Source: Lepraria neglecta
Lineage: Eukaryota; Ascomycota; Lecanoromycetes; Lecanorales; Stereocaulaceae
Length of the DNA: 64,000 nt
Assembly (NCBI GenBank): GCA_033220425.1
Contig: CM065653.1
Coordinates: forward strand, 3,472,001 to 3,536,000
Direction of reading: 5' to 3'
Positions 36,801-48,686 of the stretch are shown here, piece after piece; position 1 is the stretch's first letter, and each line of letters begins with the position of its first letter. Position numbers and translations under genes: made by a program. Below the pieces are notes generated by a model that saw nothing but the letters and a program-made list of their open reading frames with translations, ran no database searches and was not told the origin of the DNA.

Positions 36801-39800
36801 TTTCCATTTCGTCCGAGACGGAGCGTGCGGAATATTCATCATCAAAAGCCCCTTTCAGGACTTGATCGACAACATAGTGATGATTCATAGATCCTTAGGC
36901 AACGAACAGGAGTTCCGAAACTTCCTATTCACCTCAAGGTGGTAATCGTGGATCGTAGTATCTCCTAGCGTAAAGAGCTAGGAGAGTATTTGTAATCTTG
37001 ACATTTATGCCGGACATTGACAGAGGTTCGGAGTAGTTCTAGACGACAATAACTTACCAGAAAGAAAGATTGACTAATCAAGAGCTTGAGATACTTCATC
37101 CAGTCAGTCGACTGAAAGTTCTACGTTTATTTCATACTAGTAAAGTAGATCGGACGTAGGACCACGATGAGAAAGAGACCTCAAACCTAGTCTGAAGTAG
37201 ATAGTAAGAAAGCGTTTGAGATGAACACGATGCCTCAATAGCACGCAAGCATTGATGTTCACCAAGATCTATACGTCTTCCTATACTCTTGTAGTCTTTT
37301 GATATAGCCCAATTTATGAGTCCGAAAGAGTTATTGCAGGCAAGCATTTAGACTTCGCCTAGAACGCAGTTACTACGACGAAAATCTCATGGCGCTGAAG
37401 GAGATTATATGAGAGAGCAATGGTTGAGCTTCGATGGCTGAGAGGAAGCAAATTTTAATTCGTGACAAACACTAAATTGATTCTCATATTTTTATTATTC
37501 ATCCCTCCTGAAGACAATGACAGCACGAAATAGATACAAGCCAGAAAGTGCAAAAAGATATCTATTACTATTACCAACATTCTACAAGCCGCATCCACTT
37601 TATAGGCTATAGCTTCCCCATTCTGCCCGATTCACAAGATCTGAACCTTTCCGGGAGGAGTTAGTATAGAGAGTAGTAGCACGAATTGGTGGAGAGTGCG
37701 ACCCGCGCCTCCGATATCTTCGTCTCGCTAAGCTCTGAATCTCATCCTTTTTTTTTTGCCGTTGTAGAGGTTGTGACACCTCCCACAACATGCGAGAGGA
37801 TGCAAGTCCGGGAGAATGCATTGCGTTGTCCCAGAATCCGTAGGTAGCCCGTTACTCTAAGCCCTAGAGAGCTTTGACAAATCATCAAAGCTCGTTGCCG
37901 ACGCCGCAGAGCCTGATCTTGTTTCAGACGGCGTACACCTGAAGGAGGGATTTACAATACTGTTCCACAAGATGTGATAGAGATCTATGCGGTTTCTGCC
38001 CCCACACGGGAATGAGAAAATCAGGCAACGCCTCAAGTCCCTCAAATTTCTCGGAGACGCCCGATTTCGCTGTCATTTCATAGGTCAAAATTGGCGCTCA
38101 TTTGATCACGTAGGACTTCGGCGGTCAGCAAGCCACTCTCCGATCCGGGTGGTCAGATATCTTGCGGCAATTAAGAAGGCCACTCTTCTCAACTGACGGC
38201 CTGAGCGCGAGACGATTCTGCCCGTCCTCGCATCTTTGGCACATTTAGAGGCTGCTTCCACCCATGCGCTCTTACCATCAATTGACTCTTCTGGACATGA
38301 CCCAAGAACAAAGAAGCTGATACCATGGCTGTCGAGCTTCATCTTGCCAATGATGTACTAGCTTGCACAGGCTGCGGCATCTGTGGCGCCCAGCAAGTAG
38401 CCGGGCCGAAGTCTAAGTGTAGTACTAAATCGGCTCGATCCGTGGACTTCGATCGTCGATCGACTTCATGATCTCATCTCTTTAGCCTTGCTTCGAATCG
38501 GCTCAGAGACTGAAAGAGGCTATGATTGGTCGTCGGTCTCATGGCTGTGCGGTACCTTGCATACTGCCGTAAAGGGACATACTTAAGTCGGGACAACGCA
38601 CATATGCGTTGTAGGCAAGCAGCGGGACCCATAATTTTCTTTGAGGCTGCCCGCTTCGACAGCGGTCGGTGCCAATTTCCTTGCCATACTGTACCATCGG
38701 TCCTTCTAGATATGCTCTCGAGTGGTTTGTCGACGAGAATGTTATAGCGATCATTGGCTCGGTCGCGTAGGCCGCGAACATAAATCGTACGCCCTAGATT
38801 CCAACAGCTATACAAAAAGCTGGGAAACAACTAACCAACGCCACATCAGCTCCCAGAAAAGATAGCCCATATCCATATTGGGCAGCGGTACTATTTACAG
38901 GCGCACATTTGTGCAGAATAGGAGCCTTTCCTCATCCGTACAGGGCCGCAATTTCGAGCCGATGTCCCTTCTGCAGATGTTGTGGTAATGCATTTCCAAT
39001 CAGAAGACGCCCCGTTTGTATGCCGAAAAAGAGTCCACATTGCTTTCCGGATATAGAACGACCGCGAAGATGCCGGGACATGCAGCCACCCAATTAAATA
39101 GAAACCCCGATGCAATGCGGCAGAACATTAAATTATTTTTTTGGGTAATTGATCGACAGGGCTGAATAGAGTCTGGCCCTTTGGATTCCACGAGCTTTCA
39201 AGCGGTATCTGGTAATCTCTTGCCCGCTTCGCAGAAGTTGTCCGTGCTAACTCAACGCTTTCAAGATAGGTAAAGTTGCTGGGTTCCCGGTCTGGTGACA
39301 GAGGTAGCTATTCTCCAAGATATGTACAGTAACCCGAAAGCGTGACTTCAGTCTTTGTATACTATACTGCCCTTTCTATTCGTCTTCTCTGCTTTTATTT
39401 TCTTCGCGTTCCTTTGCTTTGCCTTGCCTTGCCTTGCTTTGACTCGATGTCTTGGCAGACGCGATGTTTTCTTCAGGAATAAGTGTAGATTGAGGTGTCT
39501 TTAAAGCGCAGACTCCTCACGCTTAGAAGTCCTGCAAGGTGAAGTATACTTAATCAAAGATAGTCCTCGTATGATAGCGTTTAGATACCGTATCCCATGT
39601 CCGCATATCCAGAGAAAGTCCTCGTTGGCGCTATTATATATTTAGTGCCAGGTGTCCAATAAAAGGCTGTTGTTGAAGACATGGGGAGCCCACGACTAGG
39701 AGTCTGACGCGGTAACCCAATAAAGACGTTGAGCCCCCGTGACCAAAGAGAGTGAAAAGTACCGTCAATGACACGTGTTCCACACAATCAAGAGTGCCTG

Positions 39801-39940
39801 CGCATGAGAACCCTACCATGCCCACCGAATTCTCACTCCTAGAGGTCATGCGAATTAAAGTATTATCCAAACTGAGTGCCTTGGAATCCTGGAAGAGACG
39901 GAGAACAACTGTGCGATATTAGACGAACTTATCAAATTCT
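33863..39940. other. Gene-poor flank of the repeat island
   Basis: Balanced base composition with no frame longer than about 120 codons and no recognisable domain. The longest frames (38,474-38,830 minus, 36,592-36,888 minus, 35,513-35,800 minus) have overlapping frames of similar size on the other strand, which argues against coding. A short run of CCTTG/CTTTG pentamers lies near 39,410-39,440. Old gene debris is possible but could not be identified. Confidence 0.5.
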
Positions 39941-42900
39941 TCAGGGCTTGTATGTCTCTGCGTCTTCACGGTCATCATAATCGACGAGGTCCTGGGACTT
40001 TCGAGGATCAGCAATGGATTCGCCCCCATGCTGATTCACTAAAGGCGGTGAGAAGCCTGGGTCAATTACTTTGTCTCGAGGCCACGACACAATGCTTGGC
40101 TTGCCCAATTCACTCAAATCAGTAGCAGGCTGTTCCCCCTTGCCAGGACTAATGTCAATCATTGCGATATCTTCCATGCGGTCAACATCGGGAGTCATAG
40201 GCGCACTTGCTTCAGTAGGGGCGTCAGATGTTTCCAAGTCCATTGGAGTAGGGTCGCAAGTCGATTGGGTCAGGTCGTCATCATGTGAGTCTGATGCTGC
40301 AACACTTATGGTCCGAGGGGTGTATTGTATGTTTTCATCATGCGATTCTGACGTTGCAACACTCATAGTTCGAGGGGTGTGGTAAGCGGTACCATCATCA
40401 GAAGACATAATGCTATCCTCATCGATCGACGATGGCTCCGGCATGGCATGGGGGTTGAGATTGCTGTCTGCAAAATCGGTGGTCGTAAATATTTTAGCTT
40501 CCATGTCGTACCGTATCCACCGATTGGCCTAGTAGTGAATTAGCGAGATAGTCAAAGTATATATAGTGAGACGAACTGAAGCTATGCGGCGACCCAACCA
40601 AACGATTCGTTCCATTCGAGACTGAGCCATTGAAGGTAGGTCAAGCGTACGTTCATCGTCATCGACCTTTGCATTGGTGAACCAGACGTTTGGGAATAAC
40701 CATTGGGCAAAAAGTTGTCCTCGCATCACGAAATCCTCTGGTAGCGGTCGGCCATTTTCGTTGTCAGGTTCAGGAAAGTTCTCGATCCAAGTTTTGTCAG
40801 TCGCGGCCTGAGGATTCGCCGCGATCGTATTGAGAAAGCCACAAACAGCAGTCCAGGGCATATCCCGTTCGATAACTTTCCATACAATTTCGTTCTCGAA
40901 ATCTGTCCACGCTTGTTGCACTATGATGAGATGCCAGATGAATACGAGGTATAGGTGCACGAGGGGATACACGTTCCTGTCCTTTGTGCGCGCCAACGAG
41001 ATAGCCAACGTAATCGAAGCAAGTCTCGAGGATTGAGTGATAAAGAGTGAGGAGGCTGGTGACGTTGCATTATCCGCTTCCGACATGGGGGCTCCTGTTG
41101 ACATAGGAATATTATGAGAGTCATTTGGGTCGCCAGGTGTGGGCTTTGATGTTTCCGCTTTAGCTCTTTGCGCATTCTCAAAAGCTATACGCAGCCTTGG
41201 TTTCGACGTCCCTTCCTTTGGTGTTCCGTGTTCGAAAAGCGCCGCAAAATTGGAGATCGCAGCAAAGACACCAGTCTCTTTAAATCTAGAGGCAGCCTTG
41301 GCGATGTACTTGTCCATGAGGCCGTCCTTCTCTAATTCATCGACGACAGCATTAAACCGGTCACTAGAATCCGAGGGTTGGCTAATGAAAAGGATAGCAT
41401 GGGCCCTAATGAATAAAGTCTCTAGAGAAGGTCCTCGGCCATGGGTAGTATCTTTGCCATGAAGTATTGGGTTGAATAGCGTCATTATGCTGCCTCGAGC
41501 GCTCTCGAAGGGAATAATACAAGTCAACGATCTCGTGTAAAGGGACAATTGTTCTAATGAATATGGGCGTGCAAGGATAGCCAGGTGATGGTATAATCTT
41601 CCCACAGTTGGGCTTTTATCAGCGGCCTTGTTGTACCAAAATCGGGCCACGTTGCTCCACACCTCACGGTCTTTTGGGTCATCGTCTTCAATGGCCATCC
41701 GATATCGACCCAGGTCACCTACAAGACAACATGAGTAAGCAAATCAGATCCTTTTTTTTTTTTTGGCAAGGATGAAGAGAGACTGTACCCAAGCACTCAA
41801 TCCAAGTGTCCTCGAAGGTAGAGACAGTTTCGTAGAGGAGAGCCATCATGGTGTATGCGATGTAGATGAAGGCTAGCATATGCTCTAAGGACTCGGGCAG
41901 TCGGTGTCTCAACACTTCTAGAAAAGCGTGGATCCCGTGACGCCACATACGTGCTGGCATCGAATACTTAGCAGCTAGTCTGCTTAATGCTGGGCTGGCG
42001 GATGGATGCTGGGACGCTAAGAAAAAGTCGTGATGTTCGTGAAGCAGCTGTTTGTGAAGTGCAATTAATGACTGCCATTGATCGTTCTTCAGAAATATCT
42101 TTTTGGAGGGATCCTTTTCCTGAGCAGCGGCAGATTGCCTCTCGTCAATGTCAATACACTTGGCTTCAACCATGACTAAGCCAGCATATATGCCTTTGAC
42201 CTCCACTACGAGCTGCTCGTGGGAAATCGGCCTGGTCTCGGGCTGCAGTAACATTTCAGGGTCGGTATCTGGGCCTTGCGGACGGTCATCTACGGAAGAA
42301 GATTTGCTAACTGAATCTCTCCGATCCATTTCCATTTTATGTGACCTTTCTGGTCTCTCAATAACATTAGAGGTATGTTGTGGACCGCCAGTGTGGGCTT
42401 CGTCCATGCCCAACTTTCTTCCAAAGCCACCCTGCTCTGTTAGCTCATTTGGAGGCCCGGACCGGTGCAGTGAATCAAAATGGCCTTGTTGCTTGCTCCG
42501 CTGGAAAGTGCTGTCAGGGTTGTCATTACTTGGATCGTACAACGGCTGTCTACCAGACGCAGGGCGTCTATGTTCTGAGTCATTAAGGCGGCTGCCTTGG
42601 TGACTGGAGTCCAGGCCTCTACCAACGTGTCCTCCACTAGAACGGACTTTGGCATCACGACCTTTGAGGCTCATTGGCGCTGTAGTATTACCTTCAAATG
42701 GTGACCCCGGGGACCCGGTTATACTTTCTGCTCTAGCTAGCCTGGCATTGCTGATGTTTGTATGCTCATCCTTTTGTTCGCCTCTCCTGCCTTGCTCAGT
42801 GGTGAGCGCCCGAGTATCATGGAGCTTGGTCAAGGGTCCTTGAAGAATGCCTGAAGGAAAATCCAACCCCGAAGGAGGGCGTAGCCTTATATCCGTCCTT

Positions 42901-43308
42901 CCGGAGGACTCTTTCCAATGAGATGTGCTTCTCCCTTGAGGTGGATCAGGTGTCGGAGGTGTAGCCTTCTCTGGTCTAGCCTTATTCTGCCTGGTCAATG
43001 TCAGCAAGCGGATCTGATTGGGGAAAGAGATCTGCAGGCAGGAGGCAGAGGCAGTCGCAGGGTACGTACGCTTTGTCAAGCGCCTGCTGGCGGAAGCTCT
43101 TTCGCAAGGCACTAGCCGTGTCCGTCGATTCCAAGTCCCCAAACGAATCTCTGTGGTTTTTCACGGCATGGTCCCAAAGCTCCGACTCCTGGTGGTATAT
43201 TTGGATCTCCGTATCTGTACAGAGGGGACACGCATAGCCTTTGGCTGACTTGCGCTGAAATTCCAGGAAACTTCGCGCAAGAGGGTGAGGTTTGCTGTCC
43301 TGATCCAT
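39941..43308 (-). CDS. Zinc-finger protein with EST1-type (SMG6/SMG7-like) domain
   Basis: Four exons: 43,308-43,070, 42,990-41,789, 41,718-40,577 and 40,528-39,941, with introns of 79, 70 and 48 bp (donors GTACGT, GTACAG, GTTCGT; acceptors CAG, TAG, TAG). Phases fit and the model gives about 1,056 residues. Near the N terminus is a C2H2-like finger (C27, C30, H47, H52). A long Ser/Pro/Gly-rich linker follows. From about residue 330 comes the EST1-type TPR and DNA/RNA-binding region, recognisable by motifs such as MPARMWRHGIHAFLEVLRHR, DTWIECLGDLGRYR, GRLYHHLAILARP and ERDMPWTAVCGFLN, then PLPEDFVMRG and RIVWLGRRIAS. The acidic tail holds two TPRTxSVA repeats. The family acts in telomerase recruitment or nonsense-mediated mRNA decay; the role of this zinc-finger form is inferred, not shown. 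The start at 43,308 is the first ATG just before the finger; an upstream ATG in the same frame exists at 43,467 or nearby. Confidence 0.85.
42991..43069 (-). other. Intron 1 of the EST1-type gene
   Basis: Donor GTACGT, acceptor GACCAG, with a CTGAC branch-site candidate about 13 nt before the acceptor. It restores the frame between the zinc-finger exon and the linker exon. Traces of both exon edges and this intron are also seen in the decayed copy at 61,712-62,062. Confidence 0.75.
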
Positions 43309-46300
43309 TCCTGGTACAGTTGCAAGCGAACCTGGTACAGCTACCAGGTCTAGAAGATAGGGAGAGAGAACGCTTGCACTGTCTAGAATAAGGTTAGCTT
43401 TCTTGATGACGAATGAGAATGCCGGGTGCGTACTGACCTGGTGTTCCTCAGCGTGGCTTCGACGCACATTCTCTTATTATCTTTAGCGTTCCGCAATTGC
43501 TTGGCGAGCGATTTCAATAGAACTTGGTACTGCAGCTTATAGGATTACAGTAGTTGAAGTTGTGTCGAACATATCTTTGTGGTTTCATTGCGAAAAGGCT
43601 GGGTTTTGTTGGATGCGAACGCTAAGGAAAATTGAGGCTCTGCTCAGCCTTAAAATTGGTTGGGCTTTGGTTCGCCAAAAGGAAGGCAAATGAAGGCAAA
43701 CACCTCCGTGTCATCAGCCAGCGTCTGAGACAAACTTCTCGGGTCGGCTTGCCTGTAGCCTTACTTGTGAGCCCTATTCAATTTTTTTATAAATGATTTG
43801 GGGTGCCTAGTAATGCCTAGTTCGCCTTCGCCCATACGAACCGTCCACAACCACAAACGGCTGAGCATGCAATCCAGTCCTTTTAGTACACGTTATAGGC
43901 TAAATTGCAGGAGCACTCATTGTTTACTACAATTCCAAGATTGCTTAACGAAGGTTCTAATACCTTGCAGAAGCAAGTGCGACAGATCTCTGCCTAAGTG
44001 CTTTGCTCAAAATCCATTCCATTTGGATTCTGAGATCCGCGATTTGGGCTATACACACTGACCGTTCTGAAACTTCTTCCTGTGGTCTTTTCCTTAATGC
44101 AACAACACCATAGGCAGACGTACCATCCGGTGTGGCACTTCGGCAAGTGGTTCAAAAAAATCCATGTCCTTTCTCTTCTTCTGGGCCCTCTACGATCCTA
44201 TTACTCTTTGCTTCACACTTTAGCATTGGAGGCTAGGCAGTCGGATTTTGATGTTTGTTGTCTGTTTCCAGTAGGCTTTCCAGCCATTGTTCTCATCTTT
44301 CGCACGTCGCGGGGACTGATCCTCCGCCCGAGGCGCTCAAATCACGCAGCAACACCTATTCCGCCTGAGCGGTTTGCCGCGACGAGGAGCTAAAACACTT
44401 TCCGCATCTTCAATGCTCCTTGAGCCGTTTCACACATTTCTTTTAGCCATCAAAGTCAGTGTCGTTTGTATGGATGATATGTAGGCATCCTCCCGATTCA
44501 AATCATTGTCAGTTTGACAGCAGACAGACCTTTAGTCGGAGTTCAAGGAGACCGTTGGCTAACTTTTTGGGCCCACGTACAGGTGAGATCTTAGGCTGAG
44601 GGGTATACTTGGCAGCCGGTGCCCAACGCAGGAACAGACGTGGAACGAGTCGGTGCTAGCCAGACGATATGACTGAGTTCGGAATTGGGCATCCAGCAAG
44701 TGGAGGGAAGAAAATGTGATTGAAGGCCCGTGCCGACGGTCATTGTGGTGTGAAGAATCACTCGCCAACAATACAGGGCGTCCTTGGCCAGATATTGACC
44801 ACTCTATTAGCCTCATCCAGATGGGACCACTAAGAGCTCTTGGACTGTCGCAAAGATTGAGAAGCTAAGAACGGCATTGTCCCAATCATCCTGTATGCAG
44901 CAGCCTTGATAGAGGTGAAAGCGCTAATAGAGCACCGCTGAGCAATCTTTCCGAGTGCGGGAGACAACAAAAGGGTACATTCGCAGGACTTCCTCTCTCC
45001 ACTGACCAGCGTTGCCTCTAAAAGCTTGCGGAAACGATGCGTCACCATCAGCGCCTAGAGCGATGCAGTTCAATTTTCTCTCGAGGAAACGATGATAAGA
45101 ATGATTGTTCGCGTAGGCCACCTCCGATGACGCGGTATTTTTCCCACGCAATCGCTTGCAAAGGAAAGCGGGTTGCTAAGTGACAATTGGTTGCTAAGTA
45201 ATACTCGCATGATTCTAGCCCTTTCTCCATAGCCCCTCACAGTCTTGGCCAATTAGAAGTGATGTTACAACTAATGGGGTGACATGAGCGTTGTATTTCC
45301 AGATCTTGAGTATAATAGTCTATAATAATGAGGAAGCTGAAATGGACCTTTTGTGCCCTCATCATAACGAAAAAGCAGACAGCAGAGATGTTACAAATAT
45401 CGGTCCTCGCATCAAGATACACAAATATACTGCAAATTCACGTCTTATACTCGACTTTCGGCGAAGGCCGTTACTTCGATCCCTTGGCCTAGTAAGGGTG
45501 TCGCCTCAACGCCAACAGGCGTTTACTGTGTTCGCATACCCGGAGTTCCCTCAATCGGGGTATTTCGTAGTCGATATACAGTTCAAGGCGAAAAGCGCAA
45601 GGCCTGCGAGAGGCAACTGTGGGCTTACGAATGGACTTATGGTGGCAAACCTCGCATCGAAGTGGCAAAGATGGCAGTACTCTCTCTCGCCGGTGTTCGT
45701 GTGAACGAGAATCTGACATTGCTGACGGGCTCCAAGTTTGAGGCAAAAACAAATGGCTATCCGGATAAGACTTTGCTGTCACCTTCCATACATAACGTTG
45801 CTTGTCTCCCAGTTGAATTACTCTATCGACACTCCATGATTCGTCATAATCCGGATAGCTCAAGGCAGCAGTCAATGACATATTCATTTTATTATATTGG
45901 TTAGCTTGTTATCCTCGCCATGCAAGCGTCGGTAGTTCCTTCCCGTTAACTTGGTCATCAGTACGTTTATCATCTTCGCGACGCCTACGGATTACATTAA
46001 CGTGAAGCACGAGAGATGCGAACCACATACACCAGGCAAGCCACTCAAAGATCCAGATTTCTGGCAAGCACCACGGGACCACTCAGCCATCATACTGCTC
46101 CTAATGTGTGTGGTCGAGGAACTCTCATACATGACCCTAAAGTCCTGGGCGATTTAGTGCGAGTTATTATGGTAACACGCCCAGCTTTTATGACTCCCTG
46201 GAGTGGATACTAGAGTGGAGCTACATGTAGATGGGGCCTAGCTTCCATCGAAACCGGCCCGTAAGAGGCAGGATTGTCATCTTCTTGCCCAATAAACAGT

Positions 46301-47951
46301 CTACCAGTCCCTTTGGCTGACAACACACCATCTTTAAATGTAGCCCGGGGCCTCCAATGGCCAACAATTAAACGAGTAGATTGCTTCACTTTTCAAGCTT
46401 TCGAGTACTCTTCATGCATGTTCTCAATGGCTGCCTCTACAATAGGACGCAGTCTCACATTTTGACGTTACTGAGTGGTGTTTGGCTAAAGCGTCCTTGG
46501 CTCGCAAGAAGGGGCTTATTTCTCATTTTGGCCCAATCTCCGGCCAAAGCAATTGGGGGCGGAAGAGATGATTGGAACATCTATTGCCTCTCCAAAGCTT
46601 CTGTCAGAATCAAAATTTCGTTGGCTCACGCTCTAGAAGTCGCCCAGGATACGAGATTGTGACAATTCTCACGTCTAAAATTTTGCTCTGATGGAATTTG
46701 CGCAGTCCAGCCATCTCGAATATTTTTTTTCTCTGCCCTGTTAGGCTGACAGTTGAAAAGAATCTGTCCTTTGTTCCCTGCATGAGGACAAAATGCTAGT
46801 CGCTTGCGTACGCTCCCTTAGCAGCTTCTTGGACCCGCCTTGAGAGGTGTACTGATCACCCACACAAGCCCACACAAGTTTAGAGGATACATGATGCTGA
46901 AGCTTCTCTGCCTGTACGATGAACGTTACTACAAAGACAGGCGACTCTTCCAAAGGACCAGCTCCCGAACTCAGTATCCTTTCCTAGGTAGCTACCGTCT
47001 ACGAATTCACGACTCTCGAAGCCAGAGGGCTATGATTGACATATTTTATTTTACGGGAAGCACTACAACTGCCATGGAACCATGACTGCGTTGCTGGGTA
47101 ATTTTGAACAAAGTTCGGACCACAAGAAGGCAGGCGGGCAACAATAGTGGTAAAACCCGGAACACACGAGAATGTTCAAGTACAAATGAGAGAAACTAAT
47201 TTCTGCTTGCGGAACATGGAGGAAAGCAGGTGCGATGGAAGCTTCCAGTATTCAAGTGGCAAGAAGCTCCAGCTCCATGGAAAGTTCTGATAGCCCAACA
47301 GCAGCTGACATGTGAACAGAAATGTTCAGCCTTCGACATCTCCTCCAAAGACCCCGAGATCTCTTTCCAAAGCCGTGCTAGCAAACCCGGGCAGCATACT
47401 CCTTTTTGACTGAAGACCGACATGTGACATTAGAAAAAACATCGTCAACTGAGCTGAGAATCCATACAAAATGCTTAGCAAGATGAGCAATGAATCATTT
47501 CTTTGAGCCGATGATCAATGGACTCGTGACGGTCAAACCGAGGGAACCTTCCGCACAAGCGTTAGCATCGGGACGACACGGAGAGATAGCTTCCGCAAAA
47601 TTTCGGATGATAAAAACGGTATCCGTGAAAGGAAGCATGGAACGATCGAAGCTGTATGCCTTGGTGAAAGCCCATAAGCTCGATTCCGAACACATGAGAA
47701 ATCTCAGGAGCTTGACCGGCGGATAAGACCAAGCTAATGCATTAGGTACAGATGGCAGACTGAAGAAAGGACCGGTCAAAAGCGTCTTATATCTTTTGAG
47801 GGCCAAAGGGACCTCCCATCGATCTTGTGAGTTGGAACGGCGTCAAGTACCAAACAGGCAAAAGGGGCCAAGTCTTGGGTGCTTGAGATCTCAAGCAGAA
47901 CATCGCACGGCGTGAGCACTATACCCCAAATAGTCCGTAAGCTGCTTTTCG
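43309..47951. other. Intergenic stretch without a convincing gene
   Basis: The first few hundred bases are the promoter side of the EST1-type gene. Beyond that there are only frames of about 60-137 codons, several lacking an ATG start (45,291-45,704 starts TTG) and many overlapping on both strands. A minus-strand ATG frame of 132 codons at 45,489-45,887 has no recognised domain. No RNA gene or repeat was recognised. Confidence 0.5.
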
Positions 47952-48686
47952 TCAGCACATGGACATTTCTAGAACATCGAAAGATCTTTTCTGTTCTGAT
48001 GACATGATGTTTCCTGTCGGAAGGGCGCTGCATGTTTGCCACGGTGCATTTGTCCATTCCGACATAGGCGTTGCCAAGGCCCGATAATTGGCTAAATTAG
48101 CGAGATGCAGCTCGCCCGCATAATCTGCAATTAGCGCGCCACCGCCGATATTCCAAGAAATTGCGTGAGTGCTGCTTGACATGGAAAACGTTGTCATAAA
48201 ATCATCGCTTTTCCTTCGCTCGGGTGACAGGTGGGTAGCTGAAGCTAACTCATGAAATGAAGCTCGCTGGGCTACACCTTGGAGCAAGTCGCGAGGCACG
48301 TCTCCACGGTTGTGCCGAAAGCCGTTTCCTGGGAGGCAACGCATTCTCTTCGATGACGACTGCAAACCCCATCCGAAGGTATAGACTGGAGCCCTCACAG
48401 CCTCAAACCCCACACAGAAATGCAGTCTCGGCCATAGAGCATTTCTCGTTGTGGAGCCGATAGTGCCGCTACAACCGATTGAGAACGCTGTGCACTTATC
48501 CGTTACCGCAAGGCCAGGTTGAAAGACCAAGATCTGCATATCGCGTCCTACCATAGACTTTGTCGCCATGGCTCCGCAATTTATTGCATTCGGGAGCTCA
48601 CATCGAATGATGGTTCCCGAAAAATTGACAGACACCATGGCATTTCTTGGATTTCTATAAATATATTCCAGTTCGCATGTTGACAT
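47952..48686 (-). pseudogene. Possible decayed metallopeptidase-like ORF
   Basis: A minus-strand frame of 244 residues from ATG 48,686 to a TGA at 47,952; it stays open upstream to 48,710 without another ATG. In the middle are a LHFCVGF stretch and, later, FHELASATHL, then an ALIADYAGELHLANLANYRA-type segment. The order and spacing weakly recall fungal secreted metallopeptidases of the deuterolysin/HRXXH kind, where a HExxH zinc site is expected. Here the second histidine position of the motif is a serine, and no signal peptide is visible. I therefore read it as a decayed or misassigned frame; it may be an unrelated hypothetical protein. There is no recognised neighbour within several kilobases. 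Confidence 0.3.

Noticed and set aside
38474-38830. 118-codon minus-strand frame considered as a heterokaryon-incompatibility gene relic
   Set aside because: None of the expected motifs of that domain could be seen, and other frames of equal length overlap it.
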